DNA from: Desulfurococcus sp.
Lineage (GTDB): Archaea; Thermoproteota; Thermoprotei_A; Sulfolobales; Desulfurococcaceae
DNA length: 64,000 bases
Assembly: GCA_026626905.1 (NCBI GenBank)
Contig: JAPNUX010000003.1
Location: forward strand, 62,001-126,000
Direction of reading: 5' to 3'
Shown: piece after piece, positions 1 to 9,332 of the stretch
Numbering within the stretch: position 1 is the first letter of the stretch
Layout of the letters: each line of letters begins with the position of its first letter
Position numbers and translations under genes: made by a program
The notes under the pieces: model-generated
What the model was told of the DNA's origin: nothing
The model's database searches: none
Seen by the model: the letters and a program-made list of their open reading frames with translations, nothing else

Positions 1-164
1 ACTCTGCAGAAGAGTATCCTTGGATCGGCGGCTTTCTCAATGTCTCTTAGAGCCCAGGAGATGTATTCTGAATCCTTGACGCCGGGCATGTAGTATTCTA
101 TAATCACGACTTCATTGCTCATTATAGCCCGCATGAACTCCTCTCTGGTTCGCAGCTCGTACAT
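1..164 (-). CDS. Thioredoxin-fold-like protein, 3' end outside window
   Basis: An open frame runs from an ATG at 164 down to the window edge without a stop; about 54 residues are visible. It begins MYELRTREEFMRAI and continues with a hydrophobic strand (VVIIEYYMP) followed by an acidic helix, which resembles the beta-alpha start of thioredoxin-like domains, but the redox motif position reads YYMPGVKDSE and has no CxxC. The thioredoxin assignment is inference from pattern only. It is divergent from the thermosome gene, with about 180 bp between the starts. Confidence 0.45.
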   Translation of the reverse strand, partial: MYELRTREEFMRAIMSNEVVIIEYYMPGVKDSEYISWALRDIEKAADPRILFCR

Positions 165-279
165 GTCTTACTCACGCTGAGACGCTTGCACCTCAAGTTT
201 ATTTATTAGACGAACCCTTTAATAACAATCCTGGTTCATGCTGCCTGTACCTGGCATTTTTAAACAGTTATGGTAAAAA

Positions 280-340
280 AGTTTATATAGAAGCTCATCC
301 ATGAGATAGCACACGGATTCTATCATGCTATGGGTGAGGG
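280..340 (+). promoter_or_regulatory. Thermosome promoter and ribosome binding site
   Basis: A TATA box TTTATATA lies at 282-289 behind an A-rich stretch that could be a BRE. Transcription should start near 310-315. A strong Shine-Dalgarno motif GGTGAGGGG (332-340) precedes the ATG at 344. A strong promoter plus strong RBS fits an abundant chaperonin. Confidence 0.7.
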
Positions 341-343
341 GTT

Positions 344-2005
344 ATGGCGTTATATGGCGTACCCGTGTTAATACTAAAGGAAGGCACGCGTAGAACAGTC
401 GGCAGGGATGCTCTGAGAGCTAACATAGCTGCTGCTAGAGCACTCGCGGAAGTATTGAGGACGAGTCTCGGACCTAGAGGACTAGATAAAATGCTGGTAG
501 ACAGCTTCGGCGATGTCACTGTGACAAACGATGGCGCGACAATCGTGAAGGAGATGGAGGTTCAGCACCCAGCTGCAAAGCTACTAGTTGAAGTCGCTAA
601 AGCTCAGGATGCTGAGGTTGGAGATGGAACAACAAGCGCGGTTGTACTGGCTGGAGCCCTCCTAGCTAAAGCCGAAGAGCTCCTCGACCAGAATATTCAT
701 CCAAGCATAATTATTGAAGGCTATACAAGAGCTATGAAGGAGGCTCTAAGAATACTCGAGGATATAGCTGTTAAGATCTCACCAACTGATAGGGAGATGC
801 TGAGGAAGATAGTTAGCACTACTATAGCCAGCAAGTACATTGGTGGTGACGTGATATCAAAGAAGATAACTGAGCTAGCTATTGATGCAGCTTTAACGAT
901 AGCTGAGCCTAGGCCTGATGGAACATTCAACTTCAAGGTAGATGACGTTAAAATCGAGAAGAAGAAGGGTGGCAATGTCCTAGACACTCAGCTAGTTCAC
1001 GGTATAGTTCTAGATAAGGAGGTTGTTCACCCGGGAATGCCGAGGAGAGTAGAGAATGCTAGAATAGTGCTCCTCGACGCCCCACTAGAAATAGAGAAAC
1101 CAGAGATCTCAGCTAAAATCAATATTACAAGCCCCGATCTAATAAAGGCGTTCCTAGACAAAGAGGCACAGATGCTTAAGGAAATGGTTGATAAGATTGC
1201 TAGTGTTGGTGCTAATGTTGTTGTATGCCAGAAGGGTATTGACGAGGTAGCCCAGCACTTCCTCGCCAAGAAGGGAATACTAGCAGTAAGAAGAGTAAAA
1301 AGAAGCGACCTAGAAAAACTGGAAAGGGCTTCCGGCGGTAAGATAGTCAGTAGTATAAGAGACTTGAAGCCGGAGGATCTAGGCTACGCTGAGCTAGTAG
1401 AGGAGAGAAGAATAGGCAACGATAAGATGGTGTTCATTGAGGGATGCAAGAACCCCAAGGCTGTGACAATCCTGGTTCGTGGAGCAAGCGATATGGTCAT
1501 GGATGAAATCGAGAGGAGCCTCAAGGATGCCTTAAACGTCTTAAGAAACGTTCTCTCAACACCGAAGATTGTTCCCGGCGGCGGTGCTGTGGAGATAGAG
1601 CTGGCTATGAGGCTTAGAGAGTACGCTAAGAAGATCGGCGGTAAGGAGCAGCTGGCAATAGAGGCTTTCGCAGCAGCACTAGAGGATATACCCTTAATAC
1701 TCGCGGAGACAAGCGGTAAGGAGCCACTCGATATTCTAATGAGGCTGAGGCAGCTTCACAGTGAAGGCAAGAAGTTTGCTGGCTTGAATGTTGTGACAGG
1801 GGAAGTACTAGAGGACATGATAGAGAACAACGTTATCGAGCCACTGCTAGTCAAGTCATCAATGATCAAGGCTGCAGCTGAAGCGGCAGTCACGATCCTG
1901 AAGATAGATGACATCATTGCTGCAAGCCCAGTGAAGAAAGAGAAGGAAGGCAAGAAGGAAGGCGAGAAGGAAGGCGAGGAAACTAAGACTCCTAGCTTCG
2001 AGTAG
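344..2005 (+). CDS. thsA: Thermosome (group II chaperonin) subunit
   Basis: 553-residue chaperonin subunit that builds the two-ring ATP-driven folding chamber of the archaeal cytosol. The N-terminal ATP-binding signature is clear (LGPRGLDKM near residue 43, TNDGATI near 61, GDGTTSAV at 93-100), and the second equatorial half contains [12 protein letters not shown]. The length is normal for archaeal thermosome subunits. The C-terminus is a Lys/Glu-rich low-complexity tail before the final TPSFE, as in many crenarchaeal subunits. The start is fixed by an upstream GGTGAGGGG motif. Other subunits must be encoded elsewhere. Which paralogue (alpha, beta or gamma) this is cannot be decided from the sequence alone. 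Confidence 0.97.
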   Translation: MALYGVPVLILKEGTRRTVGRDALRANIAAARALAEVLRTSLGPRGLDKMLVDSFGDVTVTNDGATIVKEMEVQHPAAKLLVEVAKAQDAEVGDGTTSAVVLAGALLAKAEELLDQNIHPSIIIEGYTRAMKEALRILEDIAVKISPTDREMLRKIVSTTIASKYIGGDVISKKITELAIDAALTIAEPRPDGTFNFKVDDVKIEKKKGGNVLDTQLVHGIVLDKEVVHPGMPRRVENARIVLLDAPLEIEKPEISAKINITSPDLIKAFLDKEAQMLKEMVDKIASVGANVVVCQKGIDEVAQHFLAKKGILAVRRVKRSDLEKLERASGGKIVSSIRDLKPEDLGYAELVEERRIGNDKMVFIEGCKNPKAVTILVRGASDMVMDEIERSLKDALNVLRNVLSTPKIVPGGGAVEIELAMRLREYAKKIGGKEQLAIEAFAAALEDIPLILAETSGKEPLDILMRLRQLHSEGKKFAGLNVVTGEVLEDMIENNVIEPLLVKSSMIKAAAEAAVTILKIDDIIAASPVKKEKEGKKEGEKEGEETKTPSFE

Positions 2006-2012
2006 ACACCAC

Positions 2013-2022
2013 TTATTTTTTA
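2013..2022 (+). terminator. T-run terminator after thermosome
   Basis: A run of six T (2016-2021) lies directly after the thermosome stop codon. Oligo-T tracts are the usual archaeal intrinsic termination signal. Confidence 0.45.
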
Positions 2023-2053
2023 ATTCAAGTTAAACCTAACTCTGGCAGCTGCT

Positions 2054-2120
2054 CGCCTAGTATAATGTTAGGCGTTCTCCTGGGTTTAGGTAGAGATGGA
2101 TGTCAGGGGTTGACAGTAGT
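2054..2120 (+). other. Intergenic hairpins between thermosome and rpoK
   Basis: In the 197-bp gap before rpoK, CGCCTA (2054-2059) can pair with TAGGCG (2069-2074) over a 9-nt loop, and TGTCA can pair with TGACA around 2100-2114. Outer segments TAAACC and GGTTTA flank the first hairpin. This may be an untranslated-leader structure or a small RNA. No C/D or H/ACA signature was recognised. Confidence 0.25.
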
Positions 2121-2202
2121 AGCGGGGTAGCTGAATTCTATGTTTTTAAGCTGTTGAAAGTTAACATAGTTAAGTGTTCTGTTTAGTCGTAAGGTGGTTG
2201 CA

Positions 2203-2523
2203 TTGAGCTTCGATGTGATGGATATCTACGGGAAGGTCTACTCTGAGAGATTGACGAGATTCGAGGTCGCCCGGATCATAGGTGCTAGAGCTCTCCAGTT
2301 ATCCATGGGGGCTCCCCCTATAATCGATGTCTCAAGTGTGCCTGTTAAAGACCCAGTATACATAGCTATAAAGGAGCTATTAACTGGTTTACTACCTATG
2401 TCTGTAAGAAGAAGTAGCTCTGAAGGGGAGAAGCTTGTCCCAGCAGGAAGACTTATTTCACCGAGCATTAGAAGAAGCCTTGAAATGGTTCTCGAGAGCT
2501 GGGATATTAGTCGTAGAGTCTAG
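2203..2523 (+). CDS. rpoK: DNA-directed RNA polymerase subunit K
   Basis: RPB6/omega-type RNA polymerase subunit that stabilises the largest subunit. The diagnostic core is present: [20 protein letters not shown], followed by a [10 protein letters not shown]-like acidic helix and a LPMSVRR strand. The TTG at 2203 is chosen because GGTGG (2193-2197) lies 5 nt upstream, the spacing used by several other genes here; a GTG at 2194 is the alternative. The C-terminus runs about 30 residues beyond the usual domain and overlaps the next gene by 89 bp. An rpoK near enolase is a conserved archaeal neighbourhood. Confidence 0.9.
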   Translation: MSFDVMDIYGKVYSERLTRFEVARIIGARALQLSMGAPPIIDVSSVPVKDPVYIAIKELLTGLLPMSVRRSSSEGEKLVPAGRLISPSIRRSLEMVLESWDISRRV

Positions 2524-3589
2524 AGAGTATACTGTCAGCGGTAGACGAGTTGTAGACTTCATAGTTGACAAGCCGCTTGAAGCGGAATTCTTTAACGAGT
2601 TATACAAGCTTCTCTCCGAGATAAACATCCAGGTTCTACAGTTGAAAGCTGAGAAGCCTTTAATCAGGCTCATAGAGGTTGATGGGGGAGCTAGAGTAGA
2701 GAGGTTTAAGCTAGCATTAACGGTAGCATCGCTTATTACAATAGGGTTAACAGGATACGGGCTTTCAGAGTCCTTTCTGTACTTTCAGCAGCAGAAGGGT
2801 GCTGGAAGCACGCTTGAACTGCTATTACTGAATACTCTAGCCTACACGCTCCTCTTTACTCTTGTTCTACTAGTCCACGAGCTCGGCCACATCTACGCTA
2901 GCAGGGGGAGTGGCGTTAAAATTAGAGGACCTATTCTAATCCCGGCACCCCCAATCCAGCTGGGGTTCATAGGCACGCTCGGCGCAGTCATTTTCATGGA
3001 GAGAATCCCGGCTTCACGGAGAGATCTAGCTAGAATAGGAATTTACGGCCCGCTGGCAGGCTTCGCGGCTGCAACAATCGTGGGGTTAGCTGGCTTAGCT
3101 CTATCACCAGTGATCCCTGAGAGCGAGGCGTTAAAAATGATTGAGAGCGGTGAGTTAAGCGCGTTCTCAGTGTCAAGTCTGGCAATGCTGTTGATCCTCA
3201 TGGTTAAAGGTAGCGGCTTCATAGTCATGCACCCCCTTCTATTCATATCATATGTAATGTACATTGTGACATTCTTGAACCTGCTTCCCATCGGCCAGTT
3301 AGATGGGGGTCATGTGGCTAGATCCTTCATGGATACTAGAACTCATAGGATGCTGGGGCTGGCTACTATAATATTACTTTTCGCTACAGGCGGTATCCTT
3401 GCTTTCATGGGGTTCTCTTCTTCATCATTCTACATTAGTCTAGGTGTGGTAGCCTTACTACTCTACACTATAGTAGCTCGAGGAGGACATCCAGGCTGCG
3501 CTAACCAGTATAGTGAAGCCAAATGTATTCCCTGCCTAGTAGCCTACATAGCCCTCCTTATTCTCACAGCACCAATCCCGGTCTGGTGA
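2435..3589 (+). CDS. Site-2 protease family membrane metalloprotease (M50)
   Basis: 384-residue intramembrane zinc protease. The zinc motif HELGH is at residues 148-152 inside a membrane segment, and the second conserved segment [12 protein letters not shown] ends near residue 293, giving the usual HExxH plus LDG pair. About 100 N-terminal residues form a soluble domain before the first membrane span. The start is a TTG with GGGGAG four bases upstream, which places it inside the 3' end of rpoK. It is followed after 3 nt by the topoisomerase gene, so the two are likely co-transcribed. Substrates are unknown; family members release membrane-bound regulators. Confidence 0.9.
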   Translation: MSQQEDLFHRALEEALKWFSRAGILVVESREYTVSGRRVVDFIVDKPLEAEFFNELYKLLSEINIQVLQLKAEKPLIRLIEVDGGARVERFKLALTVASLITIGLTGYGLSESFLYFQQQKGAGSTLELLLLNTLAYTLLFTLVLLVHELGHIYASRGSGVKIRGPILIPAPPIQLGFIGTLGAVIFMERIPASRRDLARIGIYGPLAGFAAATIVGLAGLALSPVIPESEALKMIESGELSAFSVSSLAMLLILMVKGSGFIVMHPLLFISYVMYIVTFLNLLPIGQLDGGHVARSFMDTRTHRMLGLATIILLFATGGILAFMGFSSSSFYISLGVVALLLYTIVARGGHPGCANQYSEAKCIPCLVAYIALLILTAPIPVW

Positions 3590-3592
3590 GTT

Positions 3593-5626
3593 ATGTCTCC
3601 TAGTATATGGGATCTCAAGGGTAGAGTACTAGTTATCGCGGAGAAGCCTAAGGCTGCTGTAAGGATTGCAGAAGCTCTTTCACCAAGCTATGTTAAAAAG
3701 AGGAGCGGCTCGGTGACAGTATACGAGGTCGCTGGTCGTAACCAGCAGATAGTTGTAGCAAGCGCTGTAGGCCACTTATACGGATTACACACTAAGATGA
3801 AAGGCTACCCTGTCTACGAGTATGAGTGGGTTCCAGTCTACATTACAGGTGAAGGCAAGGAGTATGCTAGAGAGTACCTGGAGATACTGGGGAAGCTATG
3901 TCGGATTGCAGACTACTATGTTAACGCATGTGACTACGATGTTGAAGGAAGCGTTATAGGCTACCTGATAATAAAATTCAACGGTGACTTGAAGAGGGCT
4001 TTTAGAGCCAAGTTCTCCGCTCTCACAAGAGAGGAGCTCACAAGAGCCTTCAACAATCTAAGCGGACTCGACTATGAGATGGTGGAAGCAGGGCTCTGCC
4101 GTCATGAGCTAGACTGGATGTGGGGTATTAATGTTAGTAGAGCACTCATGAAGTCTATTGAGGAGGCTGGAGGCAAGAAGATTACGCTTAGCGCTGGAAG
4201 AGTTCAAACACCCACTTTAAAGTACGTTATCGATGAAATCTCCAAGAGGAACTACTTCATACCACTACCCCAGTACACGGTGAGCGTTAAAGTAAGAGTA
4301 GATGGAGGCGAGATGCTGTTAGAGTACGCTGGGAACCCAGTCGAAGAGCATAGTAGGGCGGTAGCAGTAGCCAGGGAAGTAGAGAGTCAAAGCTACCTTG
4401 TCGTCGATAAAGTTGTCGAAGAACTCGTTCAATTGAAACCTCCTCCCCCCTTCAACCTAGGCGACCTGCAGAAGGAGGCTGCTAGAATATACGGGTTTAG
4501 CCCGGCTAGAACACAATCAATCGCTGAGAAACTATACTTGGAGGCCTTGATAAGCTATCCGAGAACTAACAGCCAGAAGCTTCCTCCCTCAATAAACTAC
4601 AGGAAGATACTAGAGGGCCTGCAAGCTACTAGGGAATACAAGAGTCTTGTTTCAACCCTTCTCTCAGAAACCCGCGGGATCCTAAAGCCTGCTGAAGGAG
4701 ACAAGGAGGATCCAGCACATCCAGCCATATATCCTACAGGGGTCACGCCAGGCAGGCTTGAGAGAGACGAGTGGCTGGTATACGACCTTATTGCTAGGAG
4801 GTTCATGGCGGCTTTCGCGCTTCCAGCTAGGATAGCCCGCTACACGATCTCTGCTAAAACTCCTCGGGGGAGCACGAGGTTCCATGCAAGCGGGCAGAGA
4901 GTAGTAGAGCTCGGATGGCTTAGATACTACGAGTTCCATAAGCCTAGTGAAGTAGAGTTGCCGAGGCTAAGGGAGGGCGTCAAGCTAAGTGTGGTGAGAG
5001 CACTCGTGAGGGAGCACTACACTAAGCCTCCTAGAAGGCTAACCAAGATAGATATATTGAGGTGGATGGAGAGCGTTGAGATAGGTACAGAGGCTACTAG
5101 AGCCCAGATAATAGAGAAGCTATTTGAGAGGAAGTACCTGCGTCTAGCCTCTAGAAGTGTTGAAGCAACAGAACTAGGGTATGGTGTAGTAGAAGTCATA
5201 GAGAAATTCTTCCCCGACCTCCTAAGCGTTGAACTCACACGGAAATTCGAGAAGTACATGGAGGATATTAGGCGTGGAGTTAGAGAGCGAGGCATGGTTC
5301 TCAAGGAAGCCAGAGAAACACTATCCATGCTACTCAGGAAATTCGATGATAACAGGCTTCAAGCCGGGAGGCAGCTGGCTATACGGCTGGGTATAGTAGA
5401 CTTAGGGAGCCGTAGGTGTGCGGTGAAAACTTGTAGACGCGAGGCTACTGTGAAGGGGTTGTGTGAGCGGCATGCTGAAGCCCTTAGACTAGTATACGAG
5501 TACTACAGGGAGTGGTCTAGGAGGAAGAAGATAGAGTTCAGCGAGTATATTGAGAAACTGGGGAAGCTGAAAGCTACCGGCAGATGGATTAAAGATGTGA
5601 TAGAAGCTGGATTAATAGAGGGTTAA
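3593..5626 (+). CDS. topA: Type IA DNA topoisomerase
   Basis: 677-residue topoisomerase that relaxes negative supercoils or decatenates DNA by single-strand passage. A TOPRIM domain opens the protein (VIAEKPKAA near 14-22, acidic ACDYDVEGS near 112-120), and the active-site tyrosine is Y322 in LISYPRTNSQ. A C-terminal segment with the pattern CxxxxC...C..H (about residues 604-622) may bind zinc. There is no helicase domain, so it is not a reverse gyrase. The ATG is 3 bp after the protease stop, and GGTGAG overlaps that stop. Its 3' end overlaps the convergent signal peptidase by 4 bp. Confidence 0.95.
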   Translation: MSPSIWDLKGRVLVIAEKPKAAVRIAEALSPSYVKKRSGSVTVYEVAGRNQQIVVASAVGHLYGLHTKMKGYPVYEYEWVPVYITGEGKEYAREYLEILGKLCRIADYYVNACDYDVEGSVIGYLIIKFNGDLKRAFRAKFSALTREELTRAFNNLSGLDYEMVEAGLCRHELDWMWGINVSRALMKSIEEAGGKKITLSAGRVQTPTLKYVIDEISKRNYFIPLPQYTVSVKVRVDGGEMLLEYAGNPVEEHSRAVAVAREVESQSYLVVDKVVEELVQLKPPPPFNLGDLQKEAARIYGFSPARTQSIAEKLYLEALISYPRTNSQKLPPSINYRKILEGLQATREYKSLVSTLLSETRGILKPAEGDKEDPAHPAIYPTGVTPGRLERDEWLVYDLIARRFMAAFALPARIARYTISAKTPRGSTRFHASGQRVVELGWLRYYEFHKPSEVELPRLREGVKLSVVRALVREHYTKPPRRLTKIDILRWMESVEIGTEATRAQIIEKLFERKYLRLASRSVEATELGYGVVEVIEKFFPDLLSVELTRKFEKYMEDIRRGVRERGMVLKEARETLSMLLRKFDDNRLQAGRQLAIRLGIVDLGSRRCAVKTCRREATVKGLCERHAEALRLVYEYYREWSRRKKIEFSEYIEKLGKLKATGRWIKDVIEAGLIEG

Positions 5627-6096
5627 GGTCTTAGGGATCTGAGAAGAAGTGTTATGTAGCCTAGATAAGGGATCTTGAATACATATCCATTGAATTCAAC
5701 CACCTTGCCAACTATCCTGCTGTAGGGCACGCCTAGGCCTCTCTCGTAGTTAGGGAGATCCTCAATCACGTTGTTATCACCCTCCGTCCTATAGTAGTAT
5801 GTATTGGTTTCATGGTCTACGACTACTCCTATAACTCTGTGGATTACAAGCTCGCCTCTAGGAGTCGTGTAGACTACTACATCACCTACTCTTATATCAC
5901 CGGGGGAAGCACTCTTCAAGAAGACTATATCCCCCTCTCTTAGTGTTGGAAGCATGCTAACTCCTTTTACAACAGCTAGTAGTGGTGTCTTAGAGTCTAG
6001 TGCTGAGATAGCGAATAACACTAGGAGGACTAGTAGTAGAGTTGTAAGTATATTCTGCAGGGATGGATCGAAGCCTCCATCAGTCTTAGGCGTCAA
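5623..6096 (-). CDS. sec11: Signal peptidase I (archaeal/Sec11 type)
   Basis: 157-residue membrane protease that removes signal peptides from Sec substrates. One N-terminal transmembrane segment (about 15-33) is followed by the catalytic Ser in SMLPTL (S47), a His in VIHRVIG (H86, replacing the bacterial Lys as in Sec11-type enzymes) and a downstream GDNN acidic motif. It is the last gene of a three-gene minus-strand set (6722 to 5623) with gaps of 5 and 21 bp. Confidence 0.93.
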   Translation of the reverse strand: MTPKTDGGFDPSLQNILTTLLLVLLVLFAISALDSKTPLLAVVKGVSMLPTLREGDIVFLKSASPGDIRVGDVVVYTTPRGELVIHRVIGVVVDHETNTYYYRTEGDNNVIEDLPNYERGLGVPYSRIVGKVVEFNGYVFKIPYLGYITLLLRSLRP

Positions 6097-6117
6097 TGAC
6101 CCCCTCCAAGAACTCTT

Positions 6118-6414
6118 CTACTCCTCACTCAACAGTTCATCAAGGTCTATGACTATCTCCTTAGGTGGCCTGGGTTCCCCGTGATCCTCGATTTTTCTCT
6201 TACTGCCTTCAATCTCGACTTCTTCGCCTCCAACCTTCAGCTTGCTTACAACCCCCTTCCACCTGTAACCGCAGTTCCTGCACTTGAGGACCCCCATTAC
6301 TGTAATAGTGATCCTGCCTTTAGAGTCTGGTAGAGGGGAGGTGAGCTGCCAGGTTCTCTCTACATCTACATTGCTGCTACCACACTTAGGGCATTTTAAC
6401 ACCTGCTTCTCCAT
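6118..6414 (-). CDS. Zinc-ribbon protein of unknown function
   Basis: 98 residues. Two Cys pairs (CPKCGSSN at 9-16 and CRNCGYRW near 45-52) form a zinc ribbon, and the rest is an acidic tail ending DLDELLSEE. The arrangement resembles small archaeal transcription or translation zinc ribbons, but no specific family was recognised. It sits between a small membrane protein and signal peptidase in one operon. Confidence 0.7.
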   Translation of the reverse strand: MEKQVLKCPKCGSSNVDVERTWQLTSPLPDSKGRITITVMGVLKCRNCGYRWKGVVSKLKVGGEEVEIEGSKRKIEDHGEPRPPKEIVIDLDELLSEE

Positions 6415-6419
6415 GACTG

Positions 6420-6722
6420 CTACACCAGAGGTAGTATTACTATTGCTGTGACTAGTGGTAGCGGTACTAAAATAATTTTCCAGTCCACCAGCCTTCCTGC
6501 AGTAAAGTATAGTGCGAGGGCTACAAGAATAGCTAGGAGTAACTGGGGCTTCGAGTAGACTGCTGAGCCAGCGGCTAGCATCACGCTTAGAATAGACACC
6601 GGGAAGGAGAGGTATAGGAGTGGATTCTTGAGTTTACCGAGTATTCTAAGAGTAAGCAGGCACCACGCAGTGTAGGATGTAGTGATGTTAGCTGTCAGAG
6701 TTAACCATAATAAAGCCTCCAT
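6420..6722 (-). CDS. Small hypothetical membrane protein
   Basis: 100 residues with four predicted hydrophobic segments and no charged motif. It is the first gene of the operon with the zinc ribbon and signal peptidase. Its start codon is back to back with the enolase region: an ATG on the other strand overlaps it at 6721. Each promoter must therefore lie inside the other transcription unit. Function not recognised. Confidence 0.6.
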   Translation of the reverse strand: MEALLWLTLTANITTSYTAWCLLTLRILGKLKNPLLYLSFPVSILSVMLAAGSAVYSKPQLLLAILVALALYFTAGRLVDWKIILVPLPLVTAIVILPLV

Positions 6723-6747
6723 GAATCAGTCACTCCCGGTGGACTCT

Positions 6748-8061
6748 ATGACTGTATACATGGATGTCTACGATGATATATATGTAATCAGGGATGTAAG
6801 GGGGAGAATGGTACTCGACAGCAGAGGTAACCCGACGGTACAGGTTAGAGTAGTCACAGAAGGCCTCGGTGTAGGTGTAGCTAACGCTCCAAGTGGTGCT
6901 TCAACTGGCAGGCATGAAGCTGTAGAAGTGAGAGATGGTGGTAGAGAGTTCAAGGGTAAAGGGGTTTCAAAAGCCGTTGAAAATGTTAATAGAATGATAG
7001 CTAAGGCTCTCATAGGCATGAACTCGAGGCGCCAGCTTGAAGTAGACTCAAAGCTCATTGAGATCGACGGTACACCAAACAAGGCTAGGATTGGAGGCAA
7101 CGCTATTGTTGCAACAAGCCTTGCTGTAGCTAAAGCTGCAGCTTCAACAATGGGCGTTCCATTATACTACTATCTCGGGGGCAAGGCAGCTGACGTGTTG
7201 CCAGTACCATTACTCAACGTGATCAACGGGGGAGTCCACGCCGGCAACAAGCTGGACTTCCAGGAGTTCATGATCGTTCCAGCCGGGTTCAGCAGCTTCC
7301 ACGACGCTATGAGGGCTGCAGTCGAAGTCTACCAGGATTTGAAAGCCGTAATCAAAGAGAAGTACGGGCCTACAGCCATAAATGTCGGTGATGAAGGCGG
7401 GTACGCGCCGCCACTGGAGAAGATAAGGGATGCACTAGACCTCCTCATGGAGGCTATACGTAGAGCAGGCTACGAGCCAGGCGGGGAGGTAGCTCTAGCA
7501 CTAGATGCAGCTAGCTCGCAATTCTACAGGGAGGATAAAGGCGTCTACGTAGTGGAGGGTAGAGAGCTGAGTAGAGACGACATGATTCAGCTCTACGAGA
7601 AGCTAGTAGAAGACTACCCTATAGTAAGCATAGAGGACCCCTTACACGAAGAGGAGTTTGAAGGCTTTGCTGAAATGCGTAGAAGGCTTGGAGGCAGGAT
7701 ACTAATAGTTGGAGACGACTTGTTCACTACGAATCCCTCGAGACTCTCAAGAGGGATTAGCGTAGGGGCTGGGAACGCTATACTAGTGAAGGTAAACCAG
7801 GTTGGTACTCTCTCTGAGACCATGGAGGTAATTAAACTAGCATATGAAAGCAACTATAGAGCTATAATCAGTCATAGAAGCGGGGAGACGGAGGATACAG
7901 CGATAGCTGATATTGCTGTAGGGCTCTCAGCAGGCTTAATTAAGACTGGTGCACCGGCTAGAGGCGAGAGGACAGCCAAGTACAACAGGCTTCTAGAGAT
8001 AGCTGAGGAGCTGGAGAAGCCGAGGTACCCTGGATTCAAGGTATTCCCTAGAAAACCGTGA
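6748..8061 (+). CDS. eno: Enolase
   Basis: Phosphopyruvate hydratase of glycolysis and gluconeogenesis (2-phosphoglycerate to PEP). Hallmarks are LDSRGNPTVQV at the N-terminus, GASTGRHEA, the metal-binding acidic loops (SIEDPL, GDDLFTTNP), the catalytic Lys region ILVKVNQVGTL and SHRSGETED. The frame is open from 6682, but the ATG at 6748 is preferred: GGTGG (6739-6743) precedes it by about 5 nt and the protein then has normal length (437 residues). A TATA-like CATAATAAAG near 6704-6713 lies within the divergent small membrane gene. Confidence 0.96.
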   Translation: MTVYMDVYDDIYVIRDVRGRMVLDSRGNPTVQVRVVTEGLGVGVANAPSGASTGRHEAVEVRDGGREFKGKGVSKAVENVNRMIAKALIGMNSRRQLEVDSKLIEIDGTPNKARIGGNAIVATSLAVAKAAASTMGVPLYYYLGGKAADVLPVPLLNVINGGVHAGNKLDFQEFMIVPAGFSSFHDAMRAAVEVYQDLKAVIKEKYGPTAINVGDEGGYAPPLEKIRDALDLLMEAIRRAGYEPGGEVALALDAASSQFYREDKGVYVVEGRELSRDDMIQLYEKLVEDYPIVSIEDPLHEEEFEGFAEMRRRLGGRILIVGDDLFTTNPSRLSRGISVGAGNAILVKVNQVGTLSETMEVIKLAYESNYRAIISHRSGETEDTAIADIAVGLSAGLIKTGAPARGERTAKYNRLLEIAEELEKPRYPGFKVFPRKP

Positions 8062-8064
8062 TTT

Positions 8065-8310
8065 TTAAGGGATAATTAAGCCTACAATCATCAAGATTAC
8101 AGCTAGGGCAATAGTCAGCTTGAGGAACTGGCTTACAGTTAGATTAGGTATTTCTTTCAGAGCTCTAATAAACACTACAAGGGCGAACGAGAACCCTATG
8201 ACCAATAGTATTGTAAACCCTGCTAGAAACATCCAGACTCCTATACCGCTAACCTTGCTGAAAGCGCTTGCTAGGGCTTCTATTACAGGGCTTATCTTAT
8301 CGACAGCCAT
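8065..8310 (-). CDS. Small two-span membrane protein
   Basis: 81 residues with two long hydrophobic helices (about 26-48 and 63-80) separated by a short charged loop (RALKEIPN). It is convergent with enolase with a 3-bp gap and an A/T-rich upstream region. The layout suggests a small membrane protein, but no function was recognised. Confidence 0.55.
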   Translation of the reverse strand: MAVDKISPVIEALASAFSKVSGIGVWMFLAGFTILLVIGFSFALVVFIRALKEIPNLTVSQFLKLTIALAVILMIVGLIIP

Positions 8311-8375
8311 TTAAACCCCTTAATCTTATGCCTTAAGGAAAAGTAATATAAATCATCGGGCTAATTGATATACTT

Positions 8376-8440
8376 AGAGGTGATGATGGTTAAAAGCGCG
8401 TAGCCGCTGCGCGATGACGTGCACCAGGCTTCTGATCGCG
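8376..8440 (+). ncRNA. Candidate C/D box guide sRNA
   Basis: In a gene-free gap between two minus-strand genes, a box C GTGATGA (8380-8386) is followed by a C'-like CGATGA (8412-8417) and a box D CTGA (8432-8435), with a guide-sized interval of 14 nt between C' and D. The D' box is poor (CTGC at 8407-8410). Spacing fits the compact 50-60 nt archaeal C/D RNAs. No rRNA target was recognised by eye. Confidence 0.4.
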
Positions 8441-8446
8441 TTGAGA

Positions 8447-9241
8447 TCATACTTCTATGACTGTTCCCTCCCCCACCTCTCCTTTAAGAATAGCACTAAC
8501 TACCTCGTCAGCGTTGAAGCCAGACGTCATGATCACTCTAACCCCAAGCTTGCTTGAAAGCCTACTCATTGATTCAATCTTACCGTATATGCTCCCAGTT
8601 ACATCAGCTTTAGCCTCCTCTCTGAGGTTATCGAGGATTAAGCTTAGATTACTCTTATCTATTCTTCTCACGAGCTCTGGATTACTACACTTAGATGGGT
8701 TACACGTGTAGATGCCTTTTACATCTGTTAGAAGCACTATTCTTGAAGGCTTTAACACTTCAGCGAGGAGCCCGAAGACTTCTTCAGTGGAGATTACTAC
8801 CGGGCCTTCATCTGATGGAAGGCACTCACCATACACTACGGGTATCACGTTAAGGGAGAGCAGGCTGGCAACCGGCTCGTAAAACACCTGGAATCCCCCT
8901 CCAGGTTTAACAGTGATGAACGCGCTAGTCTGCACGCTAGATGCCGGTATCCCAGAGGACACTAGGTAGTCTACTATCAGTCTATTAAGGAGTCTAGTTG
9001 ACTGGTGACATTTAGAGATGCAGATAGCTGGGTCCCCATTACAGTATCTTCTTACAGCGTAGTGGGCGAAGCTGCCTCCCCCGTTGCCTAACACGAGTCC
9101 TACTCTCCCGTATACTCGACGTAGAGCTTTAACCACGGTGTCAAGGGCCTCGGATTTCACTGTGACAGGCTTGCTTTTAACTGTGATTAAGCTTCCTCCG
9201 AGCTTCACGTAGACTAGTTCAAGCCGGCTTTGATTCAACAT
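8447..9241 (-). CDS. ipk: Isopentenyl phosphate kinase
   Basis: 264-residue amino-acid-kinase-fold enzyme that phosphorylates isopentenyl phosphate to IPP in the archaeal mevalonate pathway. Motifs are KLGGSLIT (13-20), GNGGGSFAHY (53-62), the ATP-site LLTDVKGIYT and ADVTGSIYGKI. GNGGGSFAH followed by a His-containing segment is typical of IPK and separates it from acetylglutamate or uridylate kinases. It fits functionally with the polyprenyl synthase at 19928 and geranylgeranyl reductase at 23855, which act later in archaeal lipid synthesis. Confidence 0.92.
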   Translation of the reverse strand: MLNQSRLELVYVKLGGSLITVKSKPVTVKSEALDTVVKALRRVYGRVGLVLGNGGGSFAHYAVRRYCNGDPAICISKCHQSTRLLNRLIVDYLVSSGIPASSVQTSAFITVKPGGGFQVFYEPVASLLSLNVIPVVYGECLPSDEGPVVISTEEVFGLLAEVLKPSRIVLLTDVKGIYTCNPSKCSNPELVRRIDKSNLSLILDNLREEAKADVTGSIYGKIESMSRLSSKLGVRVIMTSGFNADEVVSAILKGEVGEGTVIEV

Positions 9242-9332
9242 GAAGCATCCCTGTAGACTACACTAGGTTTTTATCATGGTGGAGACATTAAAGTAAATAG
9301 CTGCATGCCTTTACTAGTGGTGTCATCTACGT

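Noticed and set aside
721-1953. Long open frames opposite the thermosome and many other genes
   Set aside because: Antisense shadows: Ser/Thr/Leu-rich composition without family motifs, caused by codon bias of the real genes.
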